A stretch of 7,475 nt of DNA from Lysobacterales bacterium (lineage in GTDB: Bacteria > Pseudomonadota > Gammaproteobacteria > Xanthomonadales > SZUA-36). Both the position numbers and the translations under genes were made by a program. The stretch lies in assembly GCA_029287515.1 (NCBI GenBank), contig JARFQZ010000281.1, forward strand, positions 1 through 7,475, written 5' to 3'. Every line of letters starts with the position of its first letter. The stretch's first letter is position 1. Below the pieces are notes generated by a model. That model was not told the DNA's origin. It made no database searches and worked only from the letters and a program-made list of their open reading frames with translations. Below, piece after piece: positions 1-6,356 of the stretch.

Positions 1-1280
1 TCCGCTAGCGAACTGTAACCGGACTTCGCGCCTGCCTTCCTGGCTGCCGGACGCTTGCCCCGCTTTGACCGGTTGGCCTGGCGCCCGGCCGGCTTAGCGC
101 CCGGTCTGTTTCTGCGTGTGTCCGCCGGTCGGGCCTGGGCACTCACTTCATAGCCCTCCAATACCTGCTGCGGGATTTCGCGCCTGATCAGTCGTTCTAT
201 GTCCTTCAGCATTTTTATCTCTTCGGGGGAAACCAGCGAGACCGCCGTGCCTTCATTGCCGGCCCGCCCGGTGCGTCCAATGCGATGAATGTAATCTTCG
301 GGCACATTCGGCAGCTCGTAATTCACAACGTGGGGTAATTGGTCGATATCCAGTCCCCGCGCAGCAATATCGGTGGCTACCAGCACGCGGATATCGCCAT
401 TCTTGAACTCGGAAAGTGACCGCGTGCGCGCAGCCTGGCTCTTGTTCCCGTGAATGGCGGCGGTGCTGAGGCCATCCATCTCCAGTTGCCGCGCCAGGCG
501 GTTTGCGCCGTGCTTGGTCCGGGTAAAAACCAGGACCTGCTTCCAGTAACCCGAGCCGATCATGTGGCTGAGCAATTCCCGCTTGCGTCGCTTGTCGACC
601 GGGCAAACCAGTTGATCAATCAGGTCCACGGTCGAGTTTCGCGGTGAGACTTCCACCCGCTCGGGGCGGTTGAGGAATTGGCTCGCCAACTGACGGATTT
701 CCTTTGAAAACGTGGCTGAAAATAACAGGCTCTGTCTGTTCTCGCGGCCGGGCAGGCATTTCATGATGCGACGGATGTCGTGTATGAAGCCCATATCCAG
801 CATGCGATCGGCTTCATCAAGCACGAGCATCTCGACCTGTGACAGATCGACTGTGCCTCTCTGCATGTGATCCAGCAGGCGCCCGGGCGTGGCGATCAGA
901 ACATCGACGCCCCGCCGCAGCTTGCTGATCTGCGGGTTGATTTTCACGCCACCGAAGATCACGGCGGATCGGTAGGGCAGGTGGCGACCATAAGTCTCCA
1001 CGCTGTCACCGACCTGGGCTGCGAGTTCACGGGTTGGTGTAAGCACCAGTGCACGCACCGGCCGGCGGCCTTCGGCAGGGCTTGTTTCGCCAAGCTTCTG
1101 CAACAGCGGTAAAGTAAATCCAGCCGTTTTGCCGGTGCCGGTCTGGGCTCCGGCCATGATGTCGTGACCATCAAGAATGATTGGGATGGCCTGTTTTTGG
1201 ACGGCGGTAGGTTCGTTATAACCCTGCTCACGAACAGCGCGCAGGAGTTCGGCCTTCAGGCCGAGTGATTCGAATGACAT
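1..1280 (-). CDS. rhlE: DEAD-box ATP-dependent RNA helicase, RhlE type (3' end cut by window edge)
   Basis: Cytoplasmic ATP-dependent RNA helicase; RhlE-family enzymes remodel RNA in ribosome assembly and RNA turnover. Reading from the ATG at 1280, 426 codons are visible with no stop. The motifs occur in canonical order: an FESLGL/Q-motif start (residues 3-30), Walker A AQTGTGKT (45-52), PTREL (82-86), GG (110-111), TPGR (131-134), DEAD (155-158), SAT (188-190), VFTRT (251-255), ARGLDI (307-312) and HRIGRTGR (332-339). The helicase core is therefore complete. From about residue 384 the protein becomes an Arg/Lys/Ala/Gly-rich low-complexity tail, typical of RhlE RNA-binding extensions, and this tail is where the window cuts it. 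The start is supported by GGAG at 1291-1294, 10 bases upstream, and by the MSFESLGL N-terminus usual for RhlE. The family call is very sure; choosing RhlE over SrmB or DbpA rests on the N-terminus and basic tail. Confidence 0.95.
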   Translation of the reverse strand, partial: MSFESLGLKAELLRAVREQGYNEPTAVQKQAIPIILDGHDIMAGAQTGTGKTAGFTLPLLQKLGETSPAEGRRPVRALVLTPTRELAAQVGDSVETYGRHLPYRSAVIFGGVKINPQISKLRRGVDVLIATPGRLLDHMQRGTVDLSQVEMLVLDEADRMLDMGFIHDIRRIMKCLPGRENRQSLLFSATFSKEIRQLASQFLNRPERVEVSPRNSTVDLIDQLVCPVDKRRKRELLSHMIGSGYWKQVLVFTRTKHGANRLARQLEMDGLSTAAIHGNKSQAARTRSLSEFKNGDIRVLVATDIAARGLDIDQLPHVVNYELPNVPEDYIHRIGRTGRAGNEGTAVSLVSPEEIKMLKDIERLIRREIPQQVLEGYEVSAQARPADTRRNRPGAKPAGRQANRSKRGKRPAARKAGAKSGYSSLA

Positions 1281-1322
1281 TTGGAATAATCTCCGCAACC
1301 ACCCCGCCGCCAGCTTTCAGGG

Positions 1323-1340
1323 CTGACAGAAACCGGTCAG
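1323..1340 (-). other. Small second stem-loop in the rhlE leader
   Basis: CTGAC at 1323-1327 and GTCAG at 1336-1340 are perfect 5-base complementary arms around an 8-base loop. The structure lies between the 1362-1377 hairpin and the ribosome binding site of rhlE. It is short enough to be chance; I record it because two hairpins fall in one leader. Confidence 0.25.
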
Positions 1341-1361
1341 GGGGTTGGAATAAAAGGATCG

Positions 1362-1377
1362 AGCCACCGGTGTGGCT
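1362..1377 (-). other. Perfect stem-loop in the rhlE leader
   Basis: AGCCAC at 1362-1367 pairs perfectly with GTGGCT at 1372-1377 around a four-base loop, giving a 6-bp GC-rich hairpin. On the minus strand it is followed a few bases later by a T-rich stretch (CCTTTTATT, 1347-1355). It resembles a weak attenuator or leader structure more than a strong terminator. It lies in the putative rhlE leader, about 80 bases before the start codon. Confidence 0.35.
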
Positions 1378-1391
1378 GAAGAATGAGCGCG

Positions 1392-1400
1392 AGTCTAACA
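1392..1400 (-). promoter_or_regulatory. Candidate extended -10 promoter of rhlE
   Basis: On the minus strand the sequence reads TGT followed by TAGACT, which fits the extended -10 pattern TGn-TAnnnT of a housekeeping sigma factor. No convincing -35 hexamer lies 16-18 bases upstream, which is tolerated for extended -10 promoters. Transcription would begin near 1385 and give an rhlE leader of roughly 105 bases. The match was found by eye only. Confidence 0.4.
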
Positions 1401-1469
1401 GATATTGCCGGGAGAGAGCGTTTTATTTTCGCTCGCGCCAATAAAGCATAATCTGCAGGGCCCGATGCT

Positions 1470-2534
1470 TTACGGCTCAGGATCCTCGCAAATTGTGCCG
1501 TCCACTCCGATGATCTTGATCGCATCAGAAGTTTTTACGCCATACAGACCGTCCAGGACAAATTCCCCGCTGGTACAGGTATCAAAAGTGACGCTCAGGG
1601 TGCCGTAGGTTTTCAGCTCCGTGCTCGGTGCAGGTGCAGTAAACGTTCCGGGTTCTCCAATCAGCATGGGCAGTTCGAAGGACACGCCGGGAACCAGGTC
1701 TTCCAGCGTGACCAGTTCCGAAACCAGCCAGAGGAAAGTCTGGTCCGGGCTGTAACCGAAGTAGTAGAAGAGCCAGCCCTCAGGTGTCTGGAATACCAGG
1801 TAGCCCTCGCCATCGAGGTTTGGATCGAACCAGGGGCCCGAATAGTCGTATCCGGTGCCGGTTCTTGAATAGGTGACCTCCAGCACCGGGCGGAAATTCT
1901 CGATTTCGTTTTCCCGGGTATCAAAACGCTTCTCAGTCAAAAAGTTTTCCCCGGCGATAATGATCCAGCCGTAATTCTGTGCCGGCTTGTCCAGCCAGAG
2001 CTGAACGTCTGCAGTCATCTCGGCAGAAGAGCCGAAAGTGTAATTGCCGACGCCGTCTACCAGTTCCGCTGCACTGGGTTCCTCCTGGTAATCGCCACCC
2101 GCATTGGTCCATTCGAAATTGGGCCAGTTGGTGTGAATCCAGGTGGCATCGCCGGGCTCCGCATTAGTGCCGGTATTCTCCGGCGGCTGCGCCTGAGAGG
2201 CGCCTTCGCCCCAGTCGGAGGTCAGCCTGTACAGCCTGATGATGGTTGCGTCGGAAGTTTCCCGCGAAAGGTGAAGATGCAGTTTTGCCGAAGTAATGGT
2301 GGCGTCTTCCGGGATCTCGTCGTCAATATTTTTGAAGGCAATCACCGCACGTCGTCTTACCGGTTCGTTCGGCACGCCTGCGAACATGTGCTGCCCGCTG
2401 CCATTACTGAACAGGCCGCTGCCGCTCTCATAAAGCGTGTTGTCCTGGGTAGCCGGCAAAATGATTTTCGTGGCCCACGCGGGATTACAGATGCATACCA
2501 AAAGGAAGGCAAAAAGGACTCGGCGCATGATCAT
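1470..2534 (-). CDS. Exported DNRLRE-domain protein with an extra C-terminal domain
   Basis: Predicted secreted or periplasmic protein of 354 residues; function unknown. Residues 1-21 form a signal peptide (MIMRR, then a hydrophobic LFAFLLVCIC stretch, then NPAWA with cleavage likely before TK). No valid lipobox is present. Residues about 23-223 match the DNRLRE-type beta-sandwich as I know it: DNTLYE, SNGSGQHMFAG, RRAVIAF, LHLHLSR, SDWGEG, GDATW, WLDKPAQNYGWII, KRFDTREN and RPVLEVTYS. This domain is often regarded as carbohydrate- or surface-binding. Residues about 229-349 form a second module with the pattern WFDPNLDGEGY, WLFYYFGYS, FLWL, a G-rich middle, and Cys320 and Cys349 that could form a disulfide; it resembles an aromatic-rich domain seen in exported gammaproteobacterial proteins. 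The start is uncertain: ATG 2534 or 2528 both precede the signal peptide, and each has only a weak ribosome binding site. A longer reading to 2603 would put 23 non-signal residues in front and is unlikely. It lies 74 bases downstream of the synthetase-acetyltransferase gene on the same strand. Confidence 0.85.
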   Translation of the reverse strand: MIMRRVLFAFLLVCICNPAWATKIILPATQDNTLYESGSGLFSNGSGQHMFAGVPNEPVRRRAVIAFKNIDDEIPEDATITSAKLHLHLSRETSDATIIRLYRLTSDWGEGASQAQPPENTGTNAEPGDATWIHTNWPNFEWTNAGGDYQEEPSAAELVDGVGNYTFGSSAEMTADVQLWLDKPAQNYGWIIIAGENFLTEKRFDTRENEIENFRPVLEVTYSRTGTGYDYSGPWFDPNLDGEGYLVFQTPEGWLFYYFGYSPDQTFLWLVSELVTLEDLVPGVSFELPMLIGEPGTFTAPAPSTELKTYGTLSVTFDTCTSGEFVLDGLYGVKTSDAIKIIGVDGTICEDPEP

Positions 2535-2564
2535 GGATATCCAGGCTATGGGAAGTGTGCCTAG

Positions 2565-2573
2565 ATTACACCA
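2565..2573 (-). promoter_or_regulatory. Candidate extended -10 promoter of the DNRLRE-protein gene
   Basis: The minus strand reads TGG then TGTAAT, an extended -10 with five of six consensus bases, about 30 bases upstream of the proposed start. There is no good -35 hexamer. If real, this gene has its own promoter instead of depending only on readthrough from the gene upstream. Confidence 0.28.
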
Positions 2574-2608
2574 GGACCGGCCCGGGTGGCACGGCCCTGG
2601 CACCTGGT
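2570..2608 (-). other. Imperfect GC-rich inverted repeat after the synthetase-acetyltransferase gene
   Basis: ACCAGG (2570-2575) is complementary to CCTGGT (2603-2608), with an inner GGCC/GGCC pair (2579-2582 and 2593-2596). It starts right at the stop codon of the upstream gene. It lacks a T tract on the minus strand, so it is not a clear intrinsic terminator; it may instead protect the mRNA end or be incidental. Confidence 0.25.
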
Positions 2609-5317
2609 TCAGGGATTGATCGAGTGCAGCCGGGCTGATGCCACCTTGACGCTGGGATCTTCCTCGTCATTGGTGATCTGGAAATTCATTGATTTCATCA
2701 GCGCCAGCATCCTCACATTGTTCCCCAGCACCTGGCCCTCAATCCACTCCAGGTCCCGGTCCCGGGCAATCTGCATCAACCGTGTCATCAGGTGGTGCGC
2801 AATGCCCCGGCCCCGCCACTGGTCGGACACGACCAGAGCGAACTCACAGCTTTTCTTGTCCAGGTTGGTGGTGTAACGGGCCACGCCGATTTGTTCCTCA
2901 CCGCTGTCGACCGGGTGGACCGCGATCAGCGCCATCTCGTTGTGGTAATCGATCTGGGTGAAGCGGACCAGCATCTCCTGGCTCAACTCCTGGAGGGAGT
3001 TCATGAATCGGAAATATTTCGACTCCTTCGAAAGGCCGCGGATGAATTCGGCCTCGATTTCGGCGTCTTCCGGCCGGATCGGGCGAATCACGATGTCGGT
3101 TCCGTCGTTCAATTGCACCTGTTTGACCAGGTGTGCAGGGTAGGGGTGAATGGCGAGGTGGTTGTACGGGTCGGTGGATGGTTTCGGGTAGTCCACGACA
3201 ATCCGCGCATCAACAGCCACGATCCCGTTTTCATCCACGATCAGCGGATTGATGTCCATTTCCTGGATCCACGGCAATTCACAGGCCATGCCCGATACCG
3301 CCAGCAACACGTCGACCAGTTTGTCGGTGTCGGCTGCGGGCATGTTCCGGAATTCACCCAGCAGTTTCGATACTTTTGTGCGACCGACCAGGTCCAGGGC
3401 CAGCCGTTGGTTCAGCGGCGGTAACGAGATCGCGGAATCACCCATGATTTCCACGGCGGTTCCGCCTCCTCCGAAACTGATGACCGGGCCGAAAACGGGA
3501 TCGCGGATAATGCCGATCATCAGTTCACGCCCATTGGAGCTTCGGTACATCTTCTCAACGGTCACGCCTTCGATGTCGGCACCGGGTACATTTTGCAGCA
3601 CCTGGTCGATCATCTGGCGGTATGCACCCCTGACTTCACTGGCGGAATTGATGTTGAGCCGGACGCCGCCAGCGTCGGACTTGTGGGATATGTCCGTGGA
3701 CATGACTTTCATCGCAATCGGGAAACCGATCGATTCCGCGATGATCAGTGCTTCGTTCGCTGAACGAGCCACGGCGTTGCGCACGGTCGGTATCCGGAAG
3801 GCGTTCAGCACCGCCATGGATTCGGGCTCGGTGAGGATTTTCCGTTGTTCGGTCAGAACGCCCTCGATGATCAGTTGAGCTCCCATGCTGTCGGGAGGCT
3901 CCTGCTCACCGGACAGGCGCGAAGGAGTCTGTAACAGCAGGCGTTGATTCCGGTTGTAACGCGCCAGGTAGGAAAACGCATCGACTGCATTTTCCAGTGT
4001 GCCGAAATCAGGGATACGGGATTCGGTCAGCAGTTTGCGCGCCTCGCTTACCTGGGTGCCGCCCATCCAACTGGTCATCACCGGCTTATCGCTGTCCTGG
4101 GCGGCCTTGATGACGGCTTCTGCCACCGCGGTGGGGTCGGTCATGGCCTGCGGTGTGAGAATGACAATTGCCCCGTCGATGCCCGGATCCTTAAGACAGA
4201 TCTCCACCGCTTTCTGGTAACGCTCGGGTGTTGCATCACCGATCACATCCACCGGGTTGCTGTGGGACCACACGGCAGGCAGCACTTCGTTGAGCGCCTC
4301 CATGGTCTCTTCCGAAATGGTGCTCAGCTCGATGCCCTGGTCGGTTGCACGATCGGCCGCCAGCACGCCCGGGCCGCCGCCATTGGTGATGATGACCAGG
4401 CGCTCGGACTCGCTGTGGCGCTTGCGATAGCGGACGGTGGAAAGGGCCTTGGCCGCGGCGAACAACTGGCCTATGGTTTCCACCCGTAACACACCGGAAC
4501 GGGACAGGGCGGCAGAGAACGTCTCATCACTGCCCACCAGCGCGCCGGTATGTGACATGGAAGCCGCTGCGCCTGACTCATGACGGCCGACTTTCATAAC
4601 GATCACGGGCTTGATCCGGGCCGCGGCCCGAAGGCTGCTCATGAACCTGCGCGCGTCCTTGATTCCCTCGATATACAGCAGGATAGCCTTCGTGTTCGGA
4701 TCAGTAACGAGGTAGTCCAGGTAATCTCCAAAACTGAGGTCAGCGGCAATGCCGGTCGATACAACGGCGGAAAACCCGATGCCTATTTTCTCTGCCCAGT
4801 CGAGGATCGCGGTGCAAATGGCCCCGGACTGGGAGACCAGCGCCAGGTTGCCCGGGCGGGCGTTATTGTGGCCAAAGGTGATGTTCAGGCCGATGTCAGG
4901 ACGGATAATGCCGAGGCAATTGGGCCCCATCAGCCGGATGTTGTAGCGCCTGATCAGATGTACGACACGGTCTTCCAGTTTGCGGCCTTCCGGCCCGATC
5001 TCGCGGAATCCGGCCGACAGGATCAGCATCATTTTAATGCCCTTCTCGCCGCAGGACTCAACGATGGCGGGAATGCTGGGCGCGGGTGTTGCGACCACGG
5101 CCAGGTCGATCTGCTCGTCGATTTCTTCCAGCGACTTGTAGGCTTTTTGCCCCTGCACTTCATCGCGCTTGGGGTTCATCGCGTAAATCCGGCCTTCATA
5201 GCCGGCTGACAGGAGATTCTTGAAGACGATTCCGCCCACGGAATCGGGCCTGTCGCTCGCGCCGAACAGCGCAACGCTTCCAGGGGTGAACAACGAGGTG
5301 AGGTAATGTGTATTCAT
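2609..5317 (-). CDS. NDP-forming acyl-CoA synthetase fused to GNAT acetyltransferase (Pat/PatZ-like protein lysine acetyltransferase)
   Basis: Cytoplasmic protein of 902 residues, close to the 886 of E. coli PatZ. Domains in order: a CoA-binding Rossmann domain (about 8-135; LFGASDRPDSVGG at 17-29), succinyl-CoA-synthetase-like domains (about 150-460; SQSGA at 162-166, SHTGALVGSDE at 255-265, NPVDV at 354-358), an ATP-grasp domain (about 485-705; DISHKSDAGGV at 542-552, FGGGGTAVEIMGD at 615-627, DINPLIV at 688-694) and a GNAT domain (about 740-890; acetyl-CoA loop QWRGRGIA at 833-840). Glu825 in CEFALVV aligns with the general base of Salmonella Pat (Glu809). Pat enzymes acetylate lysines, notably shutting off acetyl-CoA synthetase. 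His256 aligns with the phosphorylated His of archaeal ADP-forming acetyl-CoA synthetase, and His545 with its second His. Enterobacterial Pat has lost the first one, so this protein may also retain synthetase activity. ATG 5317 gives the expected N-terminus, although no strong ribosome binding site precedes it. The gene is divergent from a deacetylase gene. Confidence 0.93.
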   Translation of the reverse strand: MNTHYLTSLFTPGSVALFGASDRPDSVGGIVFKNLLSAGYEGRIYAMNPKRDEVQGQKAYKSLEEIDEQIDLAVVATPAPSIPAIVESCGEKGIKMMLILSAGFREIGPEGRKLEDRVVHLIRRYNIRLMGPNCLGIIRPDIGLNITFGHNNARPGNLALVSQSGAICTAILDWAEKIGIGFSAVVSTGIAADLSFGDYLDYLVTDPNTKAILLYIEGIKDARRFMSSLRAAARIKPVIVMKVGRHESGAAASMSHTGALVGSDETFSAALSRSGVLRVETIGQLFAAAKALSTVRYRKRHSESERLVIITNGGGPGVLAADRATDQGIELSTISEETMEALNEVLPAVWSHSNPVDVIGDATPERYQKAVEICLKDPGIDGAIVILTPQAMTDPTAVAEAVIKAAQDSDKPVMTSWMGGTQVSEARKLLTESRIPDFGTLENAVDAFSYLARYNRNQRLLLQTPSRLSGEQEPPDSMGAQLIIEGVLTEQRKILTEPESMAVLNAFRIPTVRNAVARSANEALIIAESIGFPIAMKVMSTDISHKSDAGGVRLNINSASEVRGAYRQMIDQVLQNVPGADIEGVTVEKMYRSSNGRELMIGIIRDPVFGPVISFGGGGTAVEIMGDSAISLPPLNQRLALDLVGRTKVSKLLGEFRNMPAADTDKLVDVLLAVSGMACELPWIQEMDINPLIVDENGIVAVDARIVVDYPKPSTDPYNHLAIHPYPAHLVKQVQLNDGTDIVIRPIRPEDAEIEAEFIRGLSKESKYFRFMNSLQELSQEMLVRFTQIDYHNEMALIAVHPVDSGEEQIGVARYTTNLDKKSCEFALVVSDQWRGRGIAHHLMTRLMQIARDRDLEWIEGQVLGNNVRMLALMKSMNFQITNDEEDPSVKVASARLHSINP

Positions 5318-5342
5318 CGGCGCAAACTATCCCAAATTCCAG

Positions 5343-5372
5343 TTGCTGTCGTTAACTTTTACACTGGATAAT
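5343..5372 (+). promoter_or_regulatory. Candidate promoter of the deacetylase gene
   Basis: GATAAT at 5367-5372 matches the -10 consensus at five of six positions. A weak TTGCTG lies 18 bases upstream at 5343-5348 as a possible -35. Transcription would start near 5379, about 20 bases before the TTG start. It lies inside the 83-base divergent intergenic region, so a regulator bound here could affect both genes. Confidence 0.4.
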
Positions 5373-5376
5373 GACT

Positions 5377-5390
5377 CTGGTCACTACCAG
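5377..5390. promoter_or_regulatory. Perfect palindrome CTGGT-CACT-ACCAG, candidate operator
   Basis: Two perfect 5-base arms surround a 4-base centre. The site covers the predicted transcription start of the deacetylase gene, and its right arm overlaps the ribosome binding site (AGGA, 5389-5392). It could be a repressor site. As RNA, from any start further upstream, it would form a small hairpin covering the ribosome binding site. Short arms mean chance is possible. Confidence 0.3.
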
Positions 5391-5392
5391 GA
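5389..5392 (+). promoter_or_regulatory. Ribosome binding site fixing the TTG start of the deacetylase gene
   Basis: AGGA lies 8 bases before TTG 5401. An in-frame TAA occupies 5398-5400, directly before the TTG, so no start further upstream is possible. Confidence 0.6.
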
Positions 5393-5400
5393 ATATTTAA

Positions 5401-6327
5401 TTGAGAACCGCTTATATCAGTCACCGAGATTGCCACCAGCACGATACGAGTGAAGGCCATCCGGAAAATGCCAGGCGTCTTTCAGCCATTGAGGACCGGT
5501 TTGTCGCAACCGGCCTGTTTGACGTGCTGAGGTATTACGATGCACCGCTTGCAACGGACGAACAGCTGTTGCGGGTGCATACGCCAGAACACCTGGCAGC
5601 CATGATAGCAGCGATTCCTGACAACGGTTATACAAAACTGGATCCGGATACCGTCATCAGCCCCGGGTCCCTGCAAGCGGCGCGGCGCGCGGCGGGCGCG
5701 GCTGTGCTGGCCGTAGACCTGGTAATGAGCGGGGAAATGGAAAACGCATTCTGTTGCGTTCGCCCTCCGGGGCACCACGCCGAAAGTGACCAGGCCATGG
5801 GATTTTGCATGTTCAACAACATTGCAGTCGGGGCAGCACATGCGCTGGCGGCCCATGGCATCGGCAAGGCCGCTATTGTCGATTTCGATGTGCACCAGGG
5901 AAACGGTTCGGAAGAAATGTTCAGCGATGAGCCGAGGCTCCTGTTTTGCTCGACTTTTCAGCATCCATTCTTTCCTTACACCAGGATCTATGAAAACGCG
6001 GAAAATCGTGTGAACGTGCCGCTGGACGCCACGGCGAAAAGCGAAGAGTTCCGGGAGGCGGTGACACATCAATGGCTGCCCGCGCTTGAGCGTTTTGCCC
6101 CTGAATTTCTCTTCATATCAGCCGGTTTCGACGCACACCGGGATGATGAAATGTCGCATGTCAGCCTGACCGACCAGGATTTTACCTGGGTGACGGAGCA
6201 ACTTGTCCGCGTTGCGGGGAAATCGGCACAGAACCGGATCGTATCCGTGCTGGAAGGAGGCTACGAACTGGACAGCCTGGCCCGTTGTGTAGGGGGACAT
6301 GTGCGCGTGCTGATGGGCCTGCACTGA
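5401..6327 (+). CDS. Histone-deacetylase-family Zn-dependent amidohydrolase (class II-like)
   Basis: Cytoplasmic deacetylase of 308 residues, predicted to remove acetyl groups from lysine side chains or small acetylated amines. The arginase/HDAC fold is complete: HDTSEGHPENARR near the N-terminus (14-26), the paired catalytic histidines in RPPGHHAE (H125, H126), GFCMFNN (134-140), VDFDVHQGNG (160-169) supplying Zn ligands D163 and H165, AGFDAHRDD (241-249) supplying Zn ligand D244, and EGGY (285-288) with the transition-state Tyr288. The start must be TTG 5401, since TAA sits directly before it and the next in-frame Met (residue 68) would remove the conserved N-terminal loop. The neighbouring divergent gene encodes an acetyltransferase, so protein deacetylation opposing Pat-type acetylation is the natural reading, as with AcuC in Bacillus. 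Acetylpolyamine amidohydrolase is the main alternative and cannot be excluded from motifs alone. Confidence 0.93.
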   Translation: MRTAYISHRDCHQHDTSEGHPENARRLSAIEDRFVATGLFDVLRYYDAPLATDEQLLRVHTPEHLAAMIAAIPDNGYTKLDPDTVISPGSLQAARRAAGAAVLAVDLVMSGEMENAFCCVRPPGHHAESDQAMGFCMFNNIAVGAAHALAAHGIGKAAIVDFDVHQGNGSEEMFSDEPRLLFCSTFQHPFFPYTRIYENAENRVNVPLDATAKSEEFREAVTHQWLPALERFAPEFLFISAGFDAHRDDEMSHVSLTDQDFTWVTEQLVRVAGKSAQNRIVSVLEGGYELDSLARCVGGHVRVLMGLH

Positions 6328-6356
6328 CCTGCTTGATCAGAACCGGTAAGTCAGGT
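6327..6356. terminator. Imperfect stem-loop at the convergent gene junction, possible weak bidirectional terminator
   Basis: ACCTGCTT at 6327-6334 pairs with AAGTCAGGT at 6348-6356, with one bulged base and a 13-base loop. It spans the 9-base gap and the last codons of the minus-strand gene. No T tract follows on either strand, so it is a poor intrinsic terminator; termination here may need Rho. Confidence 0.2.

Noticed and set aside
253..606. Minus-strand frame of 117 codons within the helicase region
   Set aside because: It is out of frame with the RhlE reading, which carries the conserved motifs IV-VI in the same stretch.
1416..1434. GAGCG/CGCTC hairpin with an A/T-rich loop downstream of the DNRLRE gene, considered as its terminator
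   Set aside because: The T run is in the loop, not after the stem, and the stem has only 5 bp; it does not qualify as an intrinsic terminator.
2535..2603. N-terminal extension of the DNRLRE protein to ATG 2603
   Set aside because: It would place 23 polar, Cys- and Pro-containing residues before a clear signal peptide and would overlap the candidate promoter.
2792..3424. Open plus-strand frame of 210 codons inside the synthetase-acetyltransferase gene
   Set aside because: It is antisense to well-conserved ATP-grasp and GNAT coding sequence and has no recognisable domain; it is a shadow of G+C-rich codon bias.
4580..5209. Open plus-strand frame of 209 codons antisense to the CoA-binding region, with a similar one at 3249-3878
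   Set aside because: Both overlap motif-bearing sequence of the real gene on the other strand and show no signal, motif or ribosome binding site.
5482..6072. Minus-strand frame of 196 codons opposite the deacetylase gene
   Set aside because: It is antisense to the full set of HDAC active-site motifs, and its product has no coherent domain features.
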